Assembly (NCBI GenBank): GCA_002296885.1
Contig: DBIH01000012.1
Location: 1 to 20,778 of the forward strand
Reading direction: 5' to 3'
Length of the DNA stretch: 20,778 bases
From: Flavobacterium sp. UBA807
Lineage (GTDB): Bacteria; Bacteroidota; Bacteroidia; Flavobacteriales; Flavobacteriaceae
How positions within the stretch are numbered: position 1 is the first letter of the stretch; every line of letters begins with the position of its first letter. The notes below the pieces were generated by a model. That model saw only the letters and a program-made list of their open reading frames with translations. It did not search any database and was not told the DNA's origin. The translations under genes were made by a program, and so were the position numbers. Shown here one piece after another: positions 1 through 8,097 of the stretch.

Positions 1-117
1 AATACTGGAACAAAAACAATTAATAACGTTCTTTTGGCTGGTAAATCAAGATTTATAAATTCTTTCAGATAAATAAAACTGATGATAAGAAATTCAATCA
101 AAAAAAAATGAATTATA
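1..117. other. Window edge, possible 3' end of an unseen gene
   Basis: On the plus strand more than one frame is open from the first base. Frame 1 runs 23 codons to a TAA at 70-72 (ending KSRFINSFR) and frame 2 runs to a TAA at 56-58 (ending WLVNQDL). Either could be the C-terminus of a gene entering from the left and converging on the large minus-strand gene, but nothing here lets me choose or assign a family. A run of nine A at 100-108 may act as the T-tract of the adjacent minus-strand hairpin. Confidence 0.25.
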
Positions 118-145
118 TGCGATAGGCTTAGGTAAGCCTATCGCA
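100..145 (-). terminator. Perfect hairpin directly after a stop codon, probable terminator
   Basis: Arms TGCGATAGGCTTA (118-130) and TAAGCCTATCGCA (133-145) are perfectly complementary over 13 bp with a 2-nt centre. The hairpin begins at the base after the TAA stop (146-148) of the large secreted protein. On the minus strand a run of nine T (100-108) lies about 9 nt past the stem, further away than in a textbook intrinsic terminator. On the plus strand no T-run follows, so it fits the minus-strand gene best. Confidence 0.6.
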
Positions 146-3100
146 TTATAAAACCCGTAATGAGAAAGTACCATGTGCACCTCCTGTACCACCGGATCCA
201 TCATACCAGGTTACAGAAGCATTTGTACCTGATAAACCACTATATGTTAAAGTAGTAGTAGTGTTATTACAGATTGGGCTTGCAATAGCACTCGCTGAGA
301 CGAGGGATACATTGGTACAGTTAACTGCAAAAGTTGCACTAATGGTATGATTTGCTTTTACATTTGTAAAGGTATATGAAGTCAATGGTCCTTGCGAAAC
401 AGAATCTATCACTACATCAACAACATGATATCCCGAATCAGCGGTAATGGTATAAGTTGGGCTGGTGCCGCAATTCACACTACCGCTTCCCGGACTAATC
501 GTACCATTAGCCCCGGCCGAGGTAGTTATGGTATAGGTATTCGTTGAGTAGATAGCTGTGATGGTATGATTAGCCTGTACATTACTAAAATTGTAGACAT
601 AAGTATATTGCAATAGTTGAGTCACATTCGACATAACCGAAACACCATCCACAAGTACATCAGTTAATCCATGACATTCATCTGTTCGAATAAAATAATC
701 AAGACCTTGACCACAGTTTAAAGTAACTGTCCCATAAGGAGATATATCTCCTGCTGATCCCTGAATTGCTGTGATAGTATATGTCTTTTGCACAAAAGTC
801 GCACTGATTGAATGAGCAGACTGAACATTAGTAAAAGTATAGGAACTAATAGGACCTTGAGAAACACCATCCACAATTACATTCTGAATAGCATAGCATG
901 CATTTGGAGTTATCGTAAACGTTGGGCTGCTGCCACAAGACACGTCACCACTTCCCGGACTGATTGAGCCATTTGCTCCAGATGTAACTGTAATTGTATA
1001 GGGACCACTTTGAACCCATGTTACAGATATAGTGTGATTAGCCTGAACATTGGTAAATGTATATGTGCCTCCGCTGTTAAAATCACCGGTAGTCATAGAG
1101 GAAGACAAAATCGGGTTTCCGTCGATAAATACGTTTGCAATACTATAACACGAGAATGGTGTTATGGTAAATGTTTGACTTCCCCCTTCATTAACCACAT
1201 TTGCCCCATAAGGAGATATTGACCCTAACTGATTTTGGAATGATGCATTTGCAGTAATTGTATAAGTATTGATTGCAAAAGTAGCATCAATAGTTTGGTT
1301 TGATGTTACGTTAGTGAAATTGTATGTGCCAACAGCTCCTACAGAAACACCATTCACTTTAACATCTGCAATATGATATCCTGAATTTGCTGTTATAACA
1401 TAGGACTGACCATTTCCTGAACATACTGTTGATACACCATTCGGAGAAATGCTTCCATTAGATCCTGCTGAGGCAGTAATAGTATAGGTTGGCCTGAAAG
1501 CATTTACTATAATAGTACCGTCTGTAGTACATCCATTCAAGGTTGCTCTTACATAGTAAGTTTGTGCATTGGTAACCGCTGTTGGATTTCCAACAGATGT
1601 AATATAGTTATCGCTAAAGTAACTTAAAGCACCCCCATTAGACGAAGAAGCAGCACTTGTCAAATCTGCTGTAGTAGCTCCACAAGCAGGAGTAATATTG
1701 CCAGTACTCAGTTGTGGCAATGGTTTAATAGTTACCGTAGGAGTACCACTTACTGAAGCAGTACATCCACCAGTTGTTCGGGTTACAGAAACAAGTATAT
1801 ATTGAGTTGTTGAACCAGGACTAACTGAAATATTGGCTCCGCTTGTATAATTATTTACTGTAATATTTGATGAACTCGGAATTGTATTATATACAACAGT
1901 GTATCCATTAGCGACAAGACCTGAAGGATCTGTTATGGCAACTGAAAGGTTTGCACTATTTCCCGGGCAAACTGAAGTGGTTCCCGAAAGTACGGCACTC
2001 ATAGGATTTGAGGATAAAGAAAAATTAAGATCATTGAAATAAGTGTTTGTACCAATTGCTGCACCGCCTCTGAAATTAAAGAATCTAACTTGTCTTGGAA
2101 CCTGACCTCCTGAAGGGTTCATAAGAGTACCAGTAATAACTTCCGAAATAGTAGAATTAGATATACTGTTTAATGTAATAACATAGGTAGTAGAAGATGT
2201 TAGAGTGAAGACTACATTCAAGCCTCCTGAGGTAAAACCAAGGTTTGTATTGCTTGCTCCCGAACTATCATTTTTAACATAGAAACTCCCTCCTCCGGTA
2301 AAATAAACCTCTACTAAATTTTCACCTGCTGTATTTTGGATTCCAAATCCAACAGTTCCGGCATTTGTTGGACCATCAATACTTCCATTGTCAAATCTGA
2401 AACTTAATTGAGTGTTATTTACCATATTGGCAATCAAAGGACGAACAGCCGAACTAGTTGGACTGTTACCACCATTGTTGTTGGCATAAATTCCCCATGC
2501 TTTTCCGCTAGTTAATACATCGCAATCACTATTTGAACTTGTAGCAGTAAAAGAACCTGTTTGTGCTGAATTCCCATTGGTTGTAACTGCCCAATTACCA
2601 AAGCCACAAACATTATCATTTTGTCCTGAACTAAGACCACCGTTATAAGTAGCTGAAGATGCATTGCTGTTATAATTAACACAGGTATTATAAACTATGG
2701 TAGTAGTTGCAGCAGAACTGTTACATCCATTGGCATCCTTAACTACAACAGAAACTGCCGTGGTAGGAGAACTGTATGATTTTGTAGCAGAAGAAGTAAA
2801 ACCTGCATTATCCCAATTAAAAGAAGTACCTCCACTGGCTTTTAAAATAGTACTGTTGCTACTACAAACCGAAGTAGCCCCACTTATTGTTGCTGTTGGT
2901 AATGCGTTAACTGTAATCGTCCTGTCGGATGTGCCAGCACTACATGATCCGGGTGTATCTGTTGTTAGCCTAAGAGTAACCGGACCATTATAATTTGCTG
3001 CAGGAGTATAAGTTACTGTATCAGGAGTAGCTGTCTGACTAGTGCTGCTAAGGCTTCCTCCTCCGGAAACTATCGACCAAGCAGCCGTTGAAGCAGTGCC

Positions 3101-3967
3101 TCCAAAGCTTGATCCTGACAACGTAATTGCTGAAGGAGTAGCAGATTGACAAACACTGTTAGGCCCTCCGGCATTTGCAGTAGGGCATTGAGGAGTATAG
3201 TTAGATACTGAACTTAATTCCATCGTCTTCAATTCAATATCAGAACTTGCACCTGTCAAGGTATAAGTAGAAGTAAAAATATAATAGTATACTGTAGTTC
3301 CATTGGTATTTGTTACTAAAGGAATAGTCGTCGAATAGCTATTAGAACCAGTAGTTCCGATTGAATTGATTGTAGAAGAAGAGAAGTTTGAATTTGTAGA
3401 AAAACGAATATATAGTTTTTGATCGCTAGGCAAATTAGCACTTATCGTTCCCGAAACAGTAACATTAGTACCGGCTGCAACTGCACCTGATGGTGTTCTT
3501 GAAACCGAACTTATAGTAACTGGAGCACTTGTAGTTTCCATTACATAACCACTCGAATTTGAACTGGTGTTAACATCCTGAAAAGTAAAAGTATAATACC
3601 TACCATTGGTTACAGCGTATGAACCGGCACCACCATTCCCATCACCGTAAGCAAAATAGGTTTGTGCTGAAGCACTGCCTACACTAACATTATTTGACCA
3701 AACTTTTGAACCGCCGGGATTATTAAAGTCGTTATCGGAATTACTAGACTGATTGTACACCTTCCAGAAATTATTCCCTGTAAAAGTTGCAAGACGTTGA
3801 AACCTCCAGCTACTCACTGATGAACCAACATTTCTGTATACACCTGAAACTCCACTTCCAGAAAAGTTGTTGGCAGTATTATCATACATATACACTGTCG
3901 TAGTTTGTGCAGAAACTGATAATACATTAACCAAGAAAATACTAGTTAGTAGTAAAAATTTTTTCAT
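146..3967 (-). CDS. Large secreted Ig-like / InlB-type repeat protein, probably C-terminally truncated
   Basis: 1273 residues. Residues 1-21 (MKKFLLLTSIFLVNVLSVSA, then Q) are a Sec signal peptide. Next come Ser/Thr/Gly/Asn-rich beta domains: an N-terminal domain (about 22-150), Ig/PKD-like modules with conserved Cys (about 150-430), a jelly-roll-like domain starting VCGFGNW (about 450-660), further Ig-like modules (about 660-826), then five repeats of 72-88 residues at 827-900, 901-988, 989-1061, 1062-1143 and 1144-1215. Each repeat begins (T/P)YTIT, then (G/D)(S/T)ISP, and ends with a (F)(T/S)NV..(N/A)(H/Q)(T/S)I motif, like divergent InlB B-repeats. Residues 1216-1273 begin another Ig-like module that breaks off after SVTWYDGSGGTGGAHGT. 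No T9SS sorting domain is present, although proteins of this type normally end in one. Likely an adhesin or structural surface protein; ligand unknown. It is separated from rfbB by a terminator and 319 bp, so it is probably its own transcript. Confidence 0.85.
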   Translation of the reverse strand: MKKFLLLTSIFLVNVLSVSAQTTTVYMYDNTANNFSGSGVSGVYRNVGSSVSSWRFQRLATFTGNNFWKVYNQSSNSDNDFNNPGGSKVWSNNVSVGSASAQTYFAYGDGNGGAGSYAVTNGRYYTFTFQDVNTSSNSSGYVMETTSAPVTISSVSRTPSGAVAAGTNVTVSGTISANLPSDQKLYIRFSTNSNFSSSTINSIGTTGSNSYSTTIPLVTNTNGTTVYYYIFTSTYTLTGASSDIELKTMELSSVSNYTPQCPTANAGGPNSVCQSATPSAITLSGSSFGGTASTAAWSIVSGGGSLSSTSQTATPDTVTYTPAANYNGPVTLRLTTDTPGSCSAGTSDRTITVNALPTATISGATSVCSSNSTILKASGGTSFNWDNAGFTSSATKSYSSPTTAVSVVVKDANGCNSSAATTTIVYNTCVNYNSNASSATYNGGLSSGQNDNVCGFGNWAVTTNGNSAQTGSFTATSSNSDCDVLTSGKAWGIYANNNGGNSPTSSAVRPLIANMVNNTQLSFRFDNGSIDGPTNAGTVGFGIQNTAGENLVEVYFTGGGSFYVKNDSSGASNTNLGFTSGGLNVVFTLTSSTTYVITLNSISNSTISEVITGTLMNPSGGQVPRQVRFFNFRGGAAIGTNTYFNDLNFSLSSNPMSAVLSGTTSVCPGNSANLSVAITDPSGLVANGYTVVYNTIPSSSNITVNNYTSGANISVSPGSTTQYILVSVTRTTGGCTASVSGTPTVTIKPLPQLSTGNITPACGATTADLTSAASSSNGGALSYFSDNYITSVGNPTAVTNAQTYYVRATLNGCTTDGTIIVNAFRPTYTITASAGSNGSISPNGVSTVCSGNGQSYVITANSGYHIADVKVNGVSVGAVGTYNFTNVTSNQTIDATFAINTYTITANASFQNQLGSISPYGANVVNEGGSQTFTITPFSCYSIANVFIDGNPILSSSMTTGDFNSGGTYTFTNVQANHTISVTWVQSGPYTITVTSGANGSISPGSGDVSCGSSPTFTITPNACYAIQNVIVDGVSQGPISSYTFTNVQSAHSISATFVQKTYTITAIQGSAGDISPYGTVTLNCGQGLDYFIRTDECHGLTDVLVDGVSVMSNVTQLLQYTYVYNFSNVQANHTITAIYSTNTYTITTSAGANGTISPGSGSVNCGTSPTYTITADSGYHVVDVVIDSVSQGPLTSYTFTNVKANHTISATFAVNCTNVSLVSASAIASPICNNTTTTLTYSGLSGTNASVTWYDGSGGTGGAHGTFSLRVL
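323..1489 (-). repeat. Five tandem InlB-like protein repeats
   Basis: This stretch encodes residues 827-1215 of the secreted protein: five diverged tandem units of 74, 88, 73, 82 and 72 residues. Units 3 and 5 are the most alike: both read SGANG or AGANG, then ISPGSG and CG(S/T)SPT(F/Y)TIT, and then carry a VSQGP(I/L)(S/T)SYTFTNV segment. That suggests relatively recent copying or gene conversion. Units 2 and 4 have internal insertions and share ISPYG. Confidence 0.8.
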
Positions 3968-4234
3968 AAAATTAATTATTAAAATTAGTAATTGTAAAAT
4001 GAAATAACATCAGTACAAAACGTACGAGTTTATAGGGCTAACTTTACTGTTTGTGTAGTTTGGGACGATAAAACTATAAAAATTAATTACCTAAATCACA
4101 AAACGTAAGTCTGGGAAACAAACGAAAACGTTTGCGTGCTAATAAATTCTTAAAATTACGTTAACGAAATAGGAAATCTAGAATAATTTCAACCTAAAAT
4201 TATCAAGTTTATAATTAATTTCCTAATAGAATGC
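3968..4234. other. Intergenic leader between rfbB terminator and the large secreted gene
   Basis: About 267 AT-rich bases without a convincing gene. It should hold the promoter of the minus-strand secreted-protein gene, but no perfect TAnnTTTG box is seen. The nearest is TACGTTTTG on the minus strand (4016-4024), which has one extra T and no clear -33 element. The 10-mer ACAAAACGTA occurs twice (4015-4024 and 4098-4107), and an inverted repeat CAAACG-AAAA-CGTTTG lies at 4119-4134; either could be a regulator site. Confidence 0.5.
4119..4134. promoter_or_regulatory. Operator-like inverted repeat upstream of the secreted protein gene
   Basis: CAAACG (4119-4124) and CGTTTG (4129-4134) are exact inverted copies separated by AAAA. 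A short symmetric site in the upstream region of the secreted-protein gene is compatible with a dimeric DNA-binding regulator, but 6-bp arms arise readily by chance in AT-rich DNA. Confidence 0.25.
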
Positions 4235-4261
4235 AAAAAAAATCCGCTTAAAGCGGATTTT
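4235..4261 (-). terminator. Intrinsic terminator of the polysaccharide operon
   Basis: AATCCGCTT (4241-4249) and AAGCGGATT (4251-4259) form a 9-bp stem, extendable by A-T pairs. On the minus strand it is followed immediately by a run of eight T (4235-4242, partly in the stem). It lies 26 nt downstream of the rfbB stop, a textbook intrinsic terminator closing the operon. Confidence 0.9.
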
Positions 4262-4286
4262 AAAATTTATAAAATAAAACAGTATC

Positions 4287-5333
4287 CTACTGATACTGTT
4301 TCTCATAGTACGTTTGATAATCACCTGAAGTAACGTTCTTAAGCCATTCTTCATTTGACAAATACCAGTCGATAGTTTTTTCCAAGCCCTGTTCAAACGT
4401 TACCGATGGTTTCCAACCTAACTCCCTATTGATTTTTGTAGCATCAATAGCATAACGCAAATCGTGTCCCGGCCTGTCTTTTACATAGGTAATCAGCTTT
4501 TCCGATTCGCCTGCTGGTCTTCCAAGTTTACTATCCATCTGACGGCAAAGTAGTTTTACCAAATCAATATTCTGCCATTCATTAAAACCTCCAATATTAT
4601 AGGTCTCGTGATTTTTCCCTTCATGGAAAACCAAATCAATGGCAATGGCATGATCAATTACAAATAACCAGTCACGTGTATATTTTCCATCACCATAAAC
4701 CGGCAATGATTTATTATTGATGATATTGTGAATGAACAACGGAACCAGTTTCTCAGGAAAATGATTTGGACCGTAATTATTAGAGCAATTTGTAATCACA
4801 TAAGGCAATCCGTAAGTTTCACCATAAGCTCTTACAAAGTGATCGGAACTGGCTTTTGAAGCTGAATAAGGGGAGTTTGGATCGTATGGAGTTGTTTCGG
4901 TAAACAGACCTTCAGCACCCAGACTTCCGTAAACCTCATCAGTAGAAATGTGATAAAAACGTTTTCCTTCATAGTTATCTTTCCAGATAGTCTTAGCTGC
5001 ATTTAACAGATTCATTGTTCCGATAACGTTGGTTTTCACAAATGCCAACGGATCTGTTATGGAGCGGTCAACATGGGATTCTGCCGCCAAATGTAAAACA
5101 CCGTCAAACTGATGCTTTTGAAACAAATCATTTATAAAATCGGCATCAACTATATCACCTTTTACAAAAGTATAATTAGGCGATTGATCAATATCTGCAA
5201 TGTTTTCAAGGTTTCCTGCATAAGTCAGAGCATCCAAATTGAAAATCTGGTAATTTGGATATTTTGTCACAAACCGTCTTACAACGTGTGATCCGATAAA
5301 TCCAGCTCCTCCTGTAATTAAAATCTTTTTCAT
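4287..5333 (-). CDS. rfbB: dTDP-glucose 4,6-dehydratase
   Basis: 348 residues, the usual length for RfbB/RmlB. It converts dTDP-D-glucose to dTDP-4-keto-6-deoxy-D-glucose, the branch point to L-rhamnose and other dTDP-deoxysugars. Visible features: the extended-SDR NAD-binding motif GGAGFIG at residues 8-14, the catalytic Thr-Asp-Glu triad in STDEVYG (T131, D132, E133), and the YSASK motif (Y156, K160). RmlB-typical segments HLAAESHVDRSI and NCSNNYGP are also present. It is the last gene before a strong terminator and lies 30 bp after the UDP-HexNAc dehydrogenase, so it is almost certainly cotranscribed. No rfbA, rfbC or rfbD neighbour is visible, so the partner enzymes must be encoded elsewhere, or the 4-keto sugar feeds a different deoxysugar. 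Confidence 0.95.
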   Translation of the reverse strand: MKKILITGGAGFIGSHVVRRFVTKYPNYQIFNLDALTYAGNLENIADIDQSPNYTFVKGDIVDADFINDLFQKHQFDGVLHLAAESHVDRSITDPLAFVKTNVIGTMNLLNAAKTIWKDNYEGKRFYHISTDEVYGSLGAEGLFTETTPYDPNSPYSASKASSDHFVRAYGETYGLPYVITNCSNNYGPNHFPEKLVPLFIHNIINNKSLPVYGDGKYTRDWLFVIDHAIAIDLVFHEGKNHETYNIGGFNEWQNIDLVKLLCRQMDSKLGRPAGESEKLITYVKDRPGHDLRYAIDATKINRELGWKPSVTFEQGLEKTIDWYLSNEEWLKNVTSGDYQTYYEKQYQ

Positions 5334-5367
5334 TCGTAATTCGTAATTTGTAATTCCTAACTCTTAA
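5333..5367. repeat. Degenerate heptanucleotide tandem repeat between two sugar genes
   Basis: Five 7-nt units run head to tail: TTCGTAA, TTCGTAA, TTTGTAA, TTCCTAA, CTCTTAA. They fill the whole gap between the stop of the UDP-HexNAc dehydrogenase (5364-5366) and the start codon of rfbB (5331-5333). They therefore form the ribosome-binding region of rfbB. Confidence 0.75.
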
Positions 5368-6641
5368 AGTCTTCCGTCTGCTTTTTCGTTTAAAATTCCT
5401 TTTACATCAAATAAAACCCCATTTGATTTTTTTAGTTTAGATAAATCAACAGTGGCAAACTCCTTGTGAGCCACACCTAAAACTATGGCGTCAAAAGTAT
5501 CTGAAGGTAATTGATTGGTCGTAGTTAATTTATATTCGTGCTCCACTTCTGAAGGTTTTGCCCAAGGATCAAAAATAGTCACCTGAATTCCGTAGTCTGC
5601 CAAAGCATGTACTACATCAACAATTTTAGTGTTCCGAACATCCGGGCAATTCTCTTTAAAAGTTATACCCAGCATTAATAGTTTGGCACCATTGATAGTA
5701 ACACCTTTCTTAATCATAAGTTTCACAACCTGAGAGGCTACATATTCGCCCATACTATCATTCAATCGTCTTCCAGCCAAAATAATTTCGGGATGATACC
5801 CTTTTTCCTGTGCTTTTTGTGCCAGATAATAGGGATCAACACCGATGCAGTGTCCACCAACCAATCCCGGTTTGAAAGGAAGGAAATTCCATTTTGTACC
5901 GGCAGCTTCCAAAACAGAATGCGTGTCAATTTCCAACAAATTGAAAATCTTTGCCAATTCATTCACAAAAGCAATATTAATATCGCGCTGTGAGTTTTCA
6001 ATAACTTTTGCAGCTTCGGCTACTTTTATGGATGGTGCTAAATGTGTTCCCGCAGTGATAACCGATTTGTATAATTCGTTAACTCTTTGCCCTATTTCCG
6101 GAGTTGAGCCTGAGGTTACTTTTAAGATTTTCTCAACGGTGTGTTCTTTATCTCCCGGATTAATCCTTTCAGGCGAATAACCTGCAAAGAAATCGACATT
6201 GAATTTTAAACCGCTGACTCTTTCCAGAACCGGAATACATTCTTCTTCGGTTACGCCCGGGTAAACAGTCGATTCATAAATAACAACATCTCCTTTTTTC
6301 AAAACTCTTCCAACGGTTTCACTCGACTTGTACAAAGGTGTCAAATCGGGTCTGTTGTTTTTGTCAACCGGTGTCGGAACAGTTACGATATAGAAATTAC
6401 AATCCCTTATAGCATCGATATCATTGCTGCAAAATAATCCGTTTGAATTGCTGCTTGAGCTTACAAGTACGCTTTTCAAAGTGCTTTCATCAATCTCCAA
6501 AGTAGAATCGATTCCAGAATTCAATTCCTGGATTCTTTTATGATTGATATCGAAACCTACGACCGGATATTTTGTGGCAAATAATCGCGCCAAAGGCAAA
6601 CCAACATATCCTAATCCAATAACTGCTATTTTAATATTCAT
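5364..6641 (-). CDS. UDP-N-acetylhexosamine 6-dehydrogenase (TviB/WbpO type)
   Basis: 425 residues, usual for the UDP-glucose/GDP-mannose dehydrogenase superfamily. The N-terminal Rossmann motif is GLGYVGLP (residues 9-16). The N-terminal text ([22 protein letters not shown]) and [13 protein letters not shown] (216-228) are typical of the TviB/WbpO branch, which oxidises UDP-GlcNAc or UDP-GalNAc to the uronic acid in two NAD-dependent steps. The catalytic Cys is C265 in [15 protein letters not shown]. The epimerase two genes upstream is TviC/WbpP-like, so the pair probably makes UDP-GalNAcA from UDP-GlcNAc. Substrate preference cannot be fixed from sequence alone. It is part of the wza-to-rfbB operon and also has a candidate internal promoter at 6679-6708. 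Confidence 0.88.
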   Translation of the reverse strand: MNIKIAVIGLGYVGLPLARLFATKYPVVGFDINHKRIQELNSGIDSTLEIDESTLKSVLVSSSSNSNGLFCSNDIDAIRDCNFYIVTVPTPVDKNNRPDLTPLYKSSETVGRVLKKGDVVIYESTVYPGVTEEECIPVLERVSGLKFNVDFFAGYSPERINPGDKEHTVEKILKVTSGSTPEIGQRVNELYKSVITAGTHLAPSIKVAEAAKVIENSQRDINIAFVNELAKIFNLLEIDTHSVLEAAGTKWNFLPFKPGLVGGHCIGVDPYYLAQKAQEKGYHPEIILAGRRLNDSMGEYVASQVVKLMIKKGVTINGAKLLMLGITFKENCPDVRNTKIVDVVHALADYGIQVTIFDPWAKPSEVEHEYKLTTTNQLPSDTFDAIVLGVAHKEFATVDLSKLKKSNGVLFDVKGILNEKADGRL

Positions 6642-6678
6642 GAGATTTCTTTAACTAATTAATCCTAAGAAAAGGAAG

Positions 6679-6708
6679 CAAATATACTTTATTTAATTAA
6701 ACACCAAT
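6679..6708 (-). promoter_or_regulatory. Candidate internal promoter before the UDP-HexNAc dehydrogenase
   Basis: On the minus strand TATATTTG (6679-6686) matches the Bacteroidota -7 consensus TAnnTTTG exactly. ATTG (6705-6708) is a 3-of-4 match to the -33 TTTG, with an 18-nt spacer. The -33 box lies in the 3' end of the UDP-glucose dehydrogenase gene. A start near 6674 would leave a leader of about 33 nt. Confidence 0.5.
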
Positions 6709-8088
6709 AGATTGGTAGACAAAACCAATTGCTTTCAGTTTATCGGCATCTAAAAGATTTCTTCCGTCAAAAACAAAGGCCGGTTTCAACATATTGTCGT
6801 AGATTTTTTGCCAATCATAATCCTTAAACTCATCCCATTCTGTCAATACTGCAATTGCGTGCGCATTTTTGCAGGCATCATAAGCATTCTCATAGGATTT
6901 AATGTGTTTTTCATTTTCGGCAGGTTTTCTGGTTTCAAGGTAATTCAAATCAGAAAGGACTTGCTCCTGACCTACTTTCGGATCAAACAAAGCAATCTTA
7001 GCTTGCTCATTTATCAAATCATCGGCAACATAAATAGCTGCCGATTCTCTTGTATCATTGGTATCTTTTTTAAATGCCCATCCCAGGAAAGTAATCTTTT
7101 TGCCTGAAACTGTATTGTAAAGTGTTTGTACGATATTCTTAGAGAAACGTCTTTTCTGATGGTCATTCATGATGATAACCTGCTCCCAGTAATCGGCAAC
7201 TTCATTAAGCCCGAATGCTTTTGAGATATAAACCAAATTCAAGATATCTTTTTGAAAACATGATCCTCCAAAACCTACTGAAGCTTTTAGGAATTTTGGT
7301 CCAATTCTGCTGTCCATTCCTATCGCTCTGGCAACTTCATTTACGTTAGCTTCTGTTTTTTCACACAATTCAGAAATGGCATTTATAGACGAAACTCTTT
7401 GTGCTAAAAAGGCATTGGCAACTAATTTAGAGAGTTCAGATGACCAAACATTAGTTGTTAAAATTCTTTCTCTCGGAACCCAGTTAGCATAAACATCTAC
7501 TAAGGCCTGGATGGCTTTTTGCCCTTCCTCCGAAGATTCTCCTCCAATCAAAACCCTGTCCGGATTCAACAAATCGGTTACTGCTGTTCCTTCTGCAAGG
7601 AACTCGGGGTTGGAAAGGATTTGAAACTGGACTCCGTTTCCGGTGTTATCCAAAATACTTTTGATTGCTTCTGCAGTCCTTACCGGTAAGGTCGACTTTT
7701 CTACAATGATTTTATTGTTTTTTGCTACGCGTGCAATCTGGCGAGCACAAAGCTCAATGTGTTTTAAATCAGCCGCCATTCCTTTTCCGGTTCCGTAAGT
7801 TTTTGTAGGCGTATTTACAGATATAAAAATTAAATCGGCTTCATCAATGGCATTGTCTACTTCGGTTGTAAAAAATAAATTCTTACCACGGGTATTTCCA
7901 ACAATTTCATTTAGACCAGGTTCGTAAATTGGAATGTTATTGACATCCTTATCATTCCAGGCTGCAATTCTGGTTTCATTTAGATCGACTACGGTAACTT
8001 TAATGTTAGGGCATTTTTGTGCAATAACCGCCATAGTTGGTCCGCCTACATATCCTGCACCAATACAACAAATGTTTTTAATTTTCAT
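6697..8088 (-). CDS. UDP-glucose 6-dehydrogenase, animal-type (UGDH-like)
   Basis: 463 residues, longer than most bacterial Ugd proteins and close to eukaryotic UGDH in size. It oxidises UDP-glucose to UDP-glucuronate using two NAD+. The Rossmann motif GAGYVGGPT (residues 10-18), the block [22 protein letters not shown], the GKNLFFTT stretch and [12 protein letters not shown] all match the eukaryotic-type signature. Catalytic Cys is C277 and the expected Lys is K221 in [17 protein letters not shown]. It sits 9 bp after the epimerase and 55 bp before a second, distantly related nucleotide-sugar dehydrogenase, so the operon makes two different uronic acids. It is probably cotranscribed with its neighbours. 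Confidence 0.93.
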   Translation of the reverse strand: MKIKNICCIGAGYVGGPTMAVIAQKCPNIKVTVVDLNETRIAAWNDKDVNNIPIYEPGLNEIVGNTRGKNLFFTTEVDNAIDEADLIFISVNTPTKTYGTGKGMAADLKHIELCARQIARVAKNNKIIVEKSTLPVRTAEAIKSILDNTGNGVQFQILSNPEFLAEGTAVTDLLNPDRVLIGGESSEEGQKAIQALVDVYANWVPRERILTTNVWSSELSKLVANAFLAQRVSSINAISELCEKTEANVNEVARAIGMDSRIGPKFLKASVGFGGSCFQKDILNLVYISKAFGLNEVADYWEQVIIMNDHQKRRFSKNIVQTLYNTVSGKKITFLGWAFKKDTNDTRESAAIYVADDLINEQAKIALFDPKVGQEQVLSDLNYLETRKPAENEKHIKSYENAYDACKNAHAIAVLTEWDEFKDYDWQKIYDNMLKPAFVFDGRNLLDADKLKAIGFVYQSIGV

Positions 8089-8097
8089 TCTAATCTG

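Noticed and set aside
118..145. Perfect 28-bp palindrome as a recombination or attachment site
   Set aside because: No integrase or transposase is nearby. Its place right after a stop codon, with a T-run on the minus strand, is better explained by termination.
323..1489. Repeat block as a CRISPR array
   Set aside because: Units are 216-264 nt, diverged and fully coding.
2697..2993. 98-codon plus-strand open frame inside the large secreted protein gene
   Set aside because: It lies antisense to a strongly supported coding region with repeats and signal peptide, and its protein (runs such as VVVVAAELLHPLASL) has no recognisable family. It is a shadow of Thr/Ser-rich codons.
5845..6180. 111-codon plus-strand open frame opposite the UDP-HexNAc dehydrogenase
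   Set aside because: It is antisense to conserved catalytic sequence, including the GGHC motif region; no signal or family is visible.
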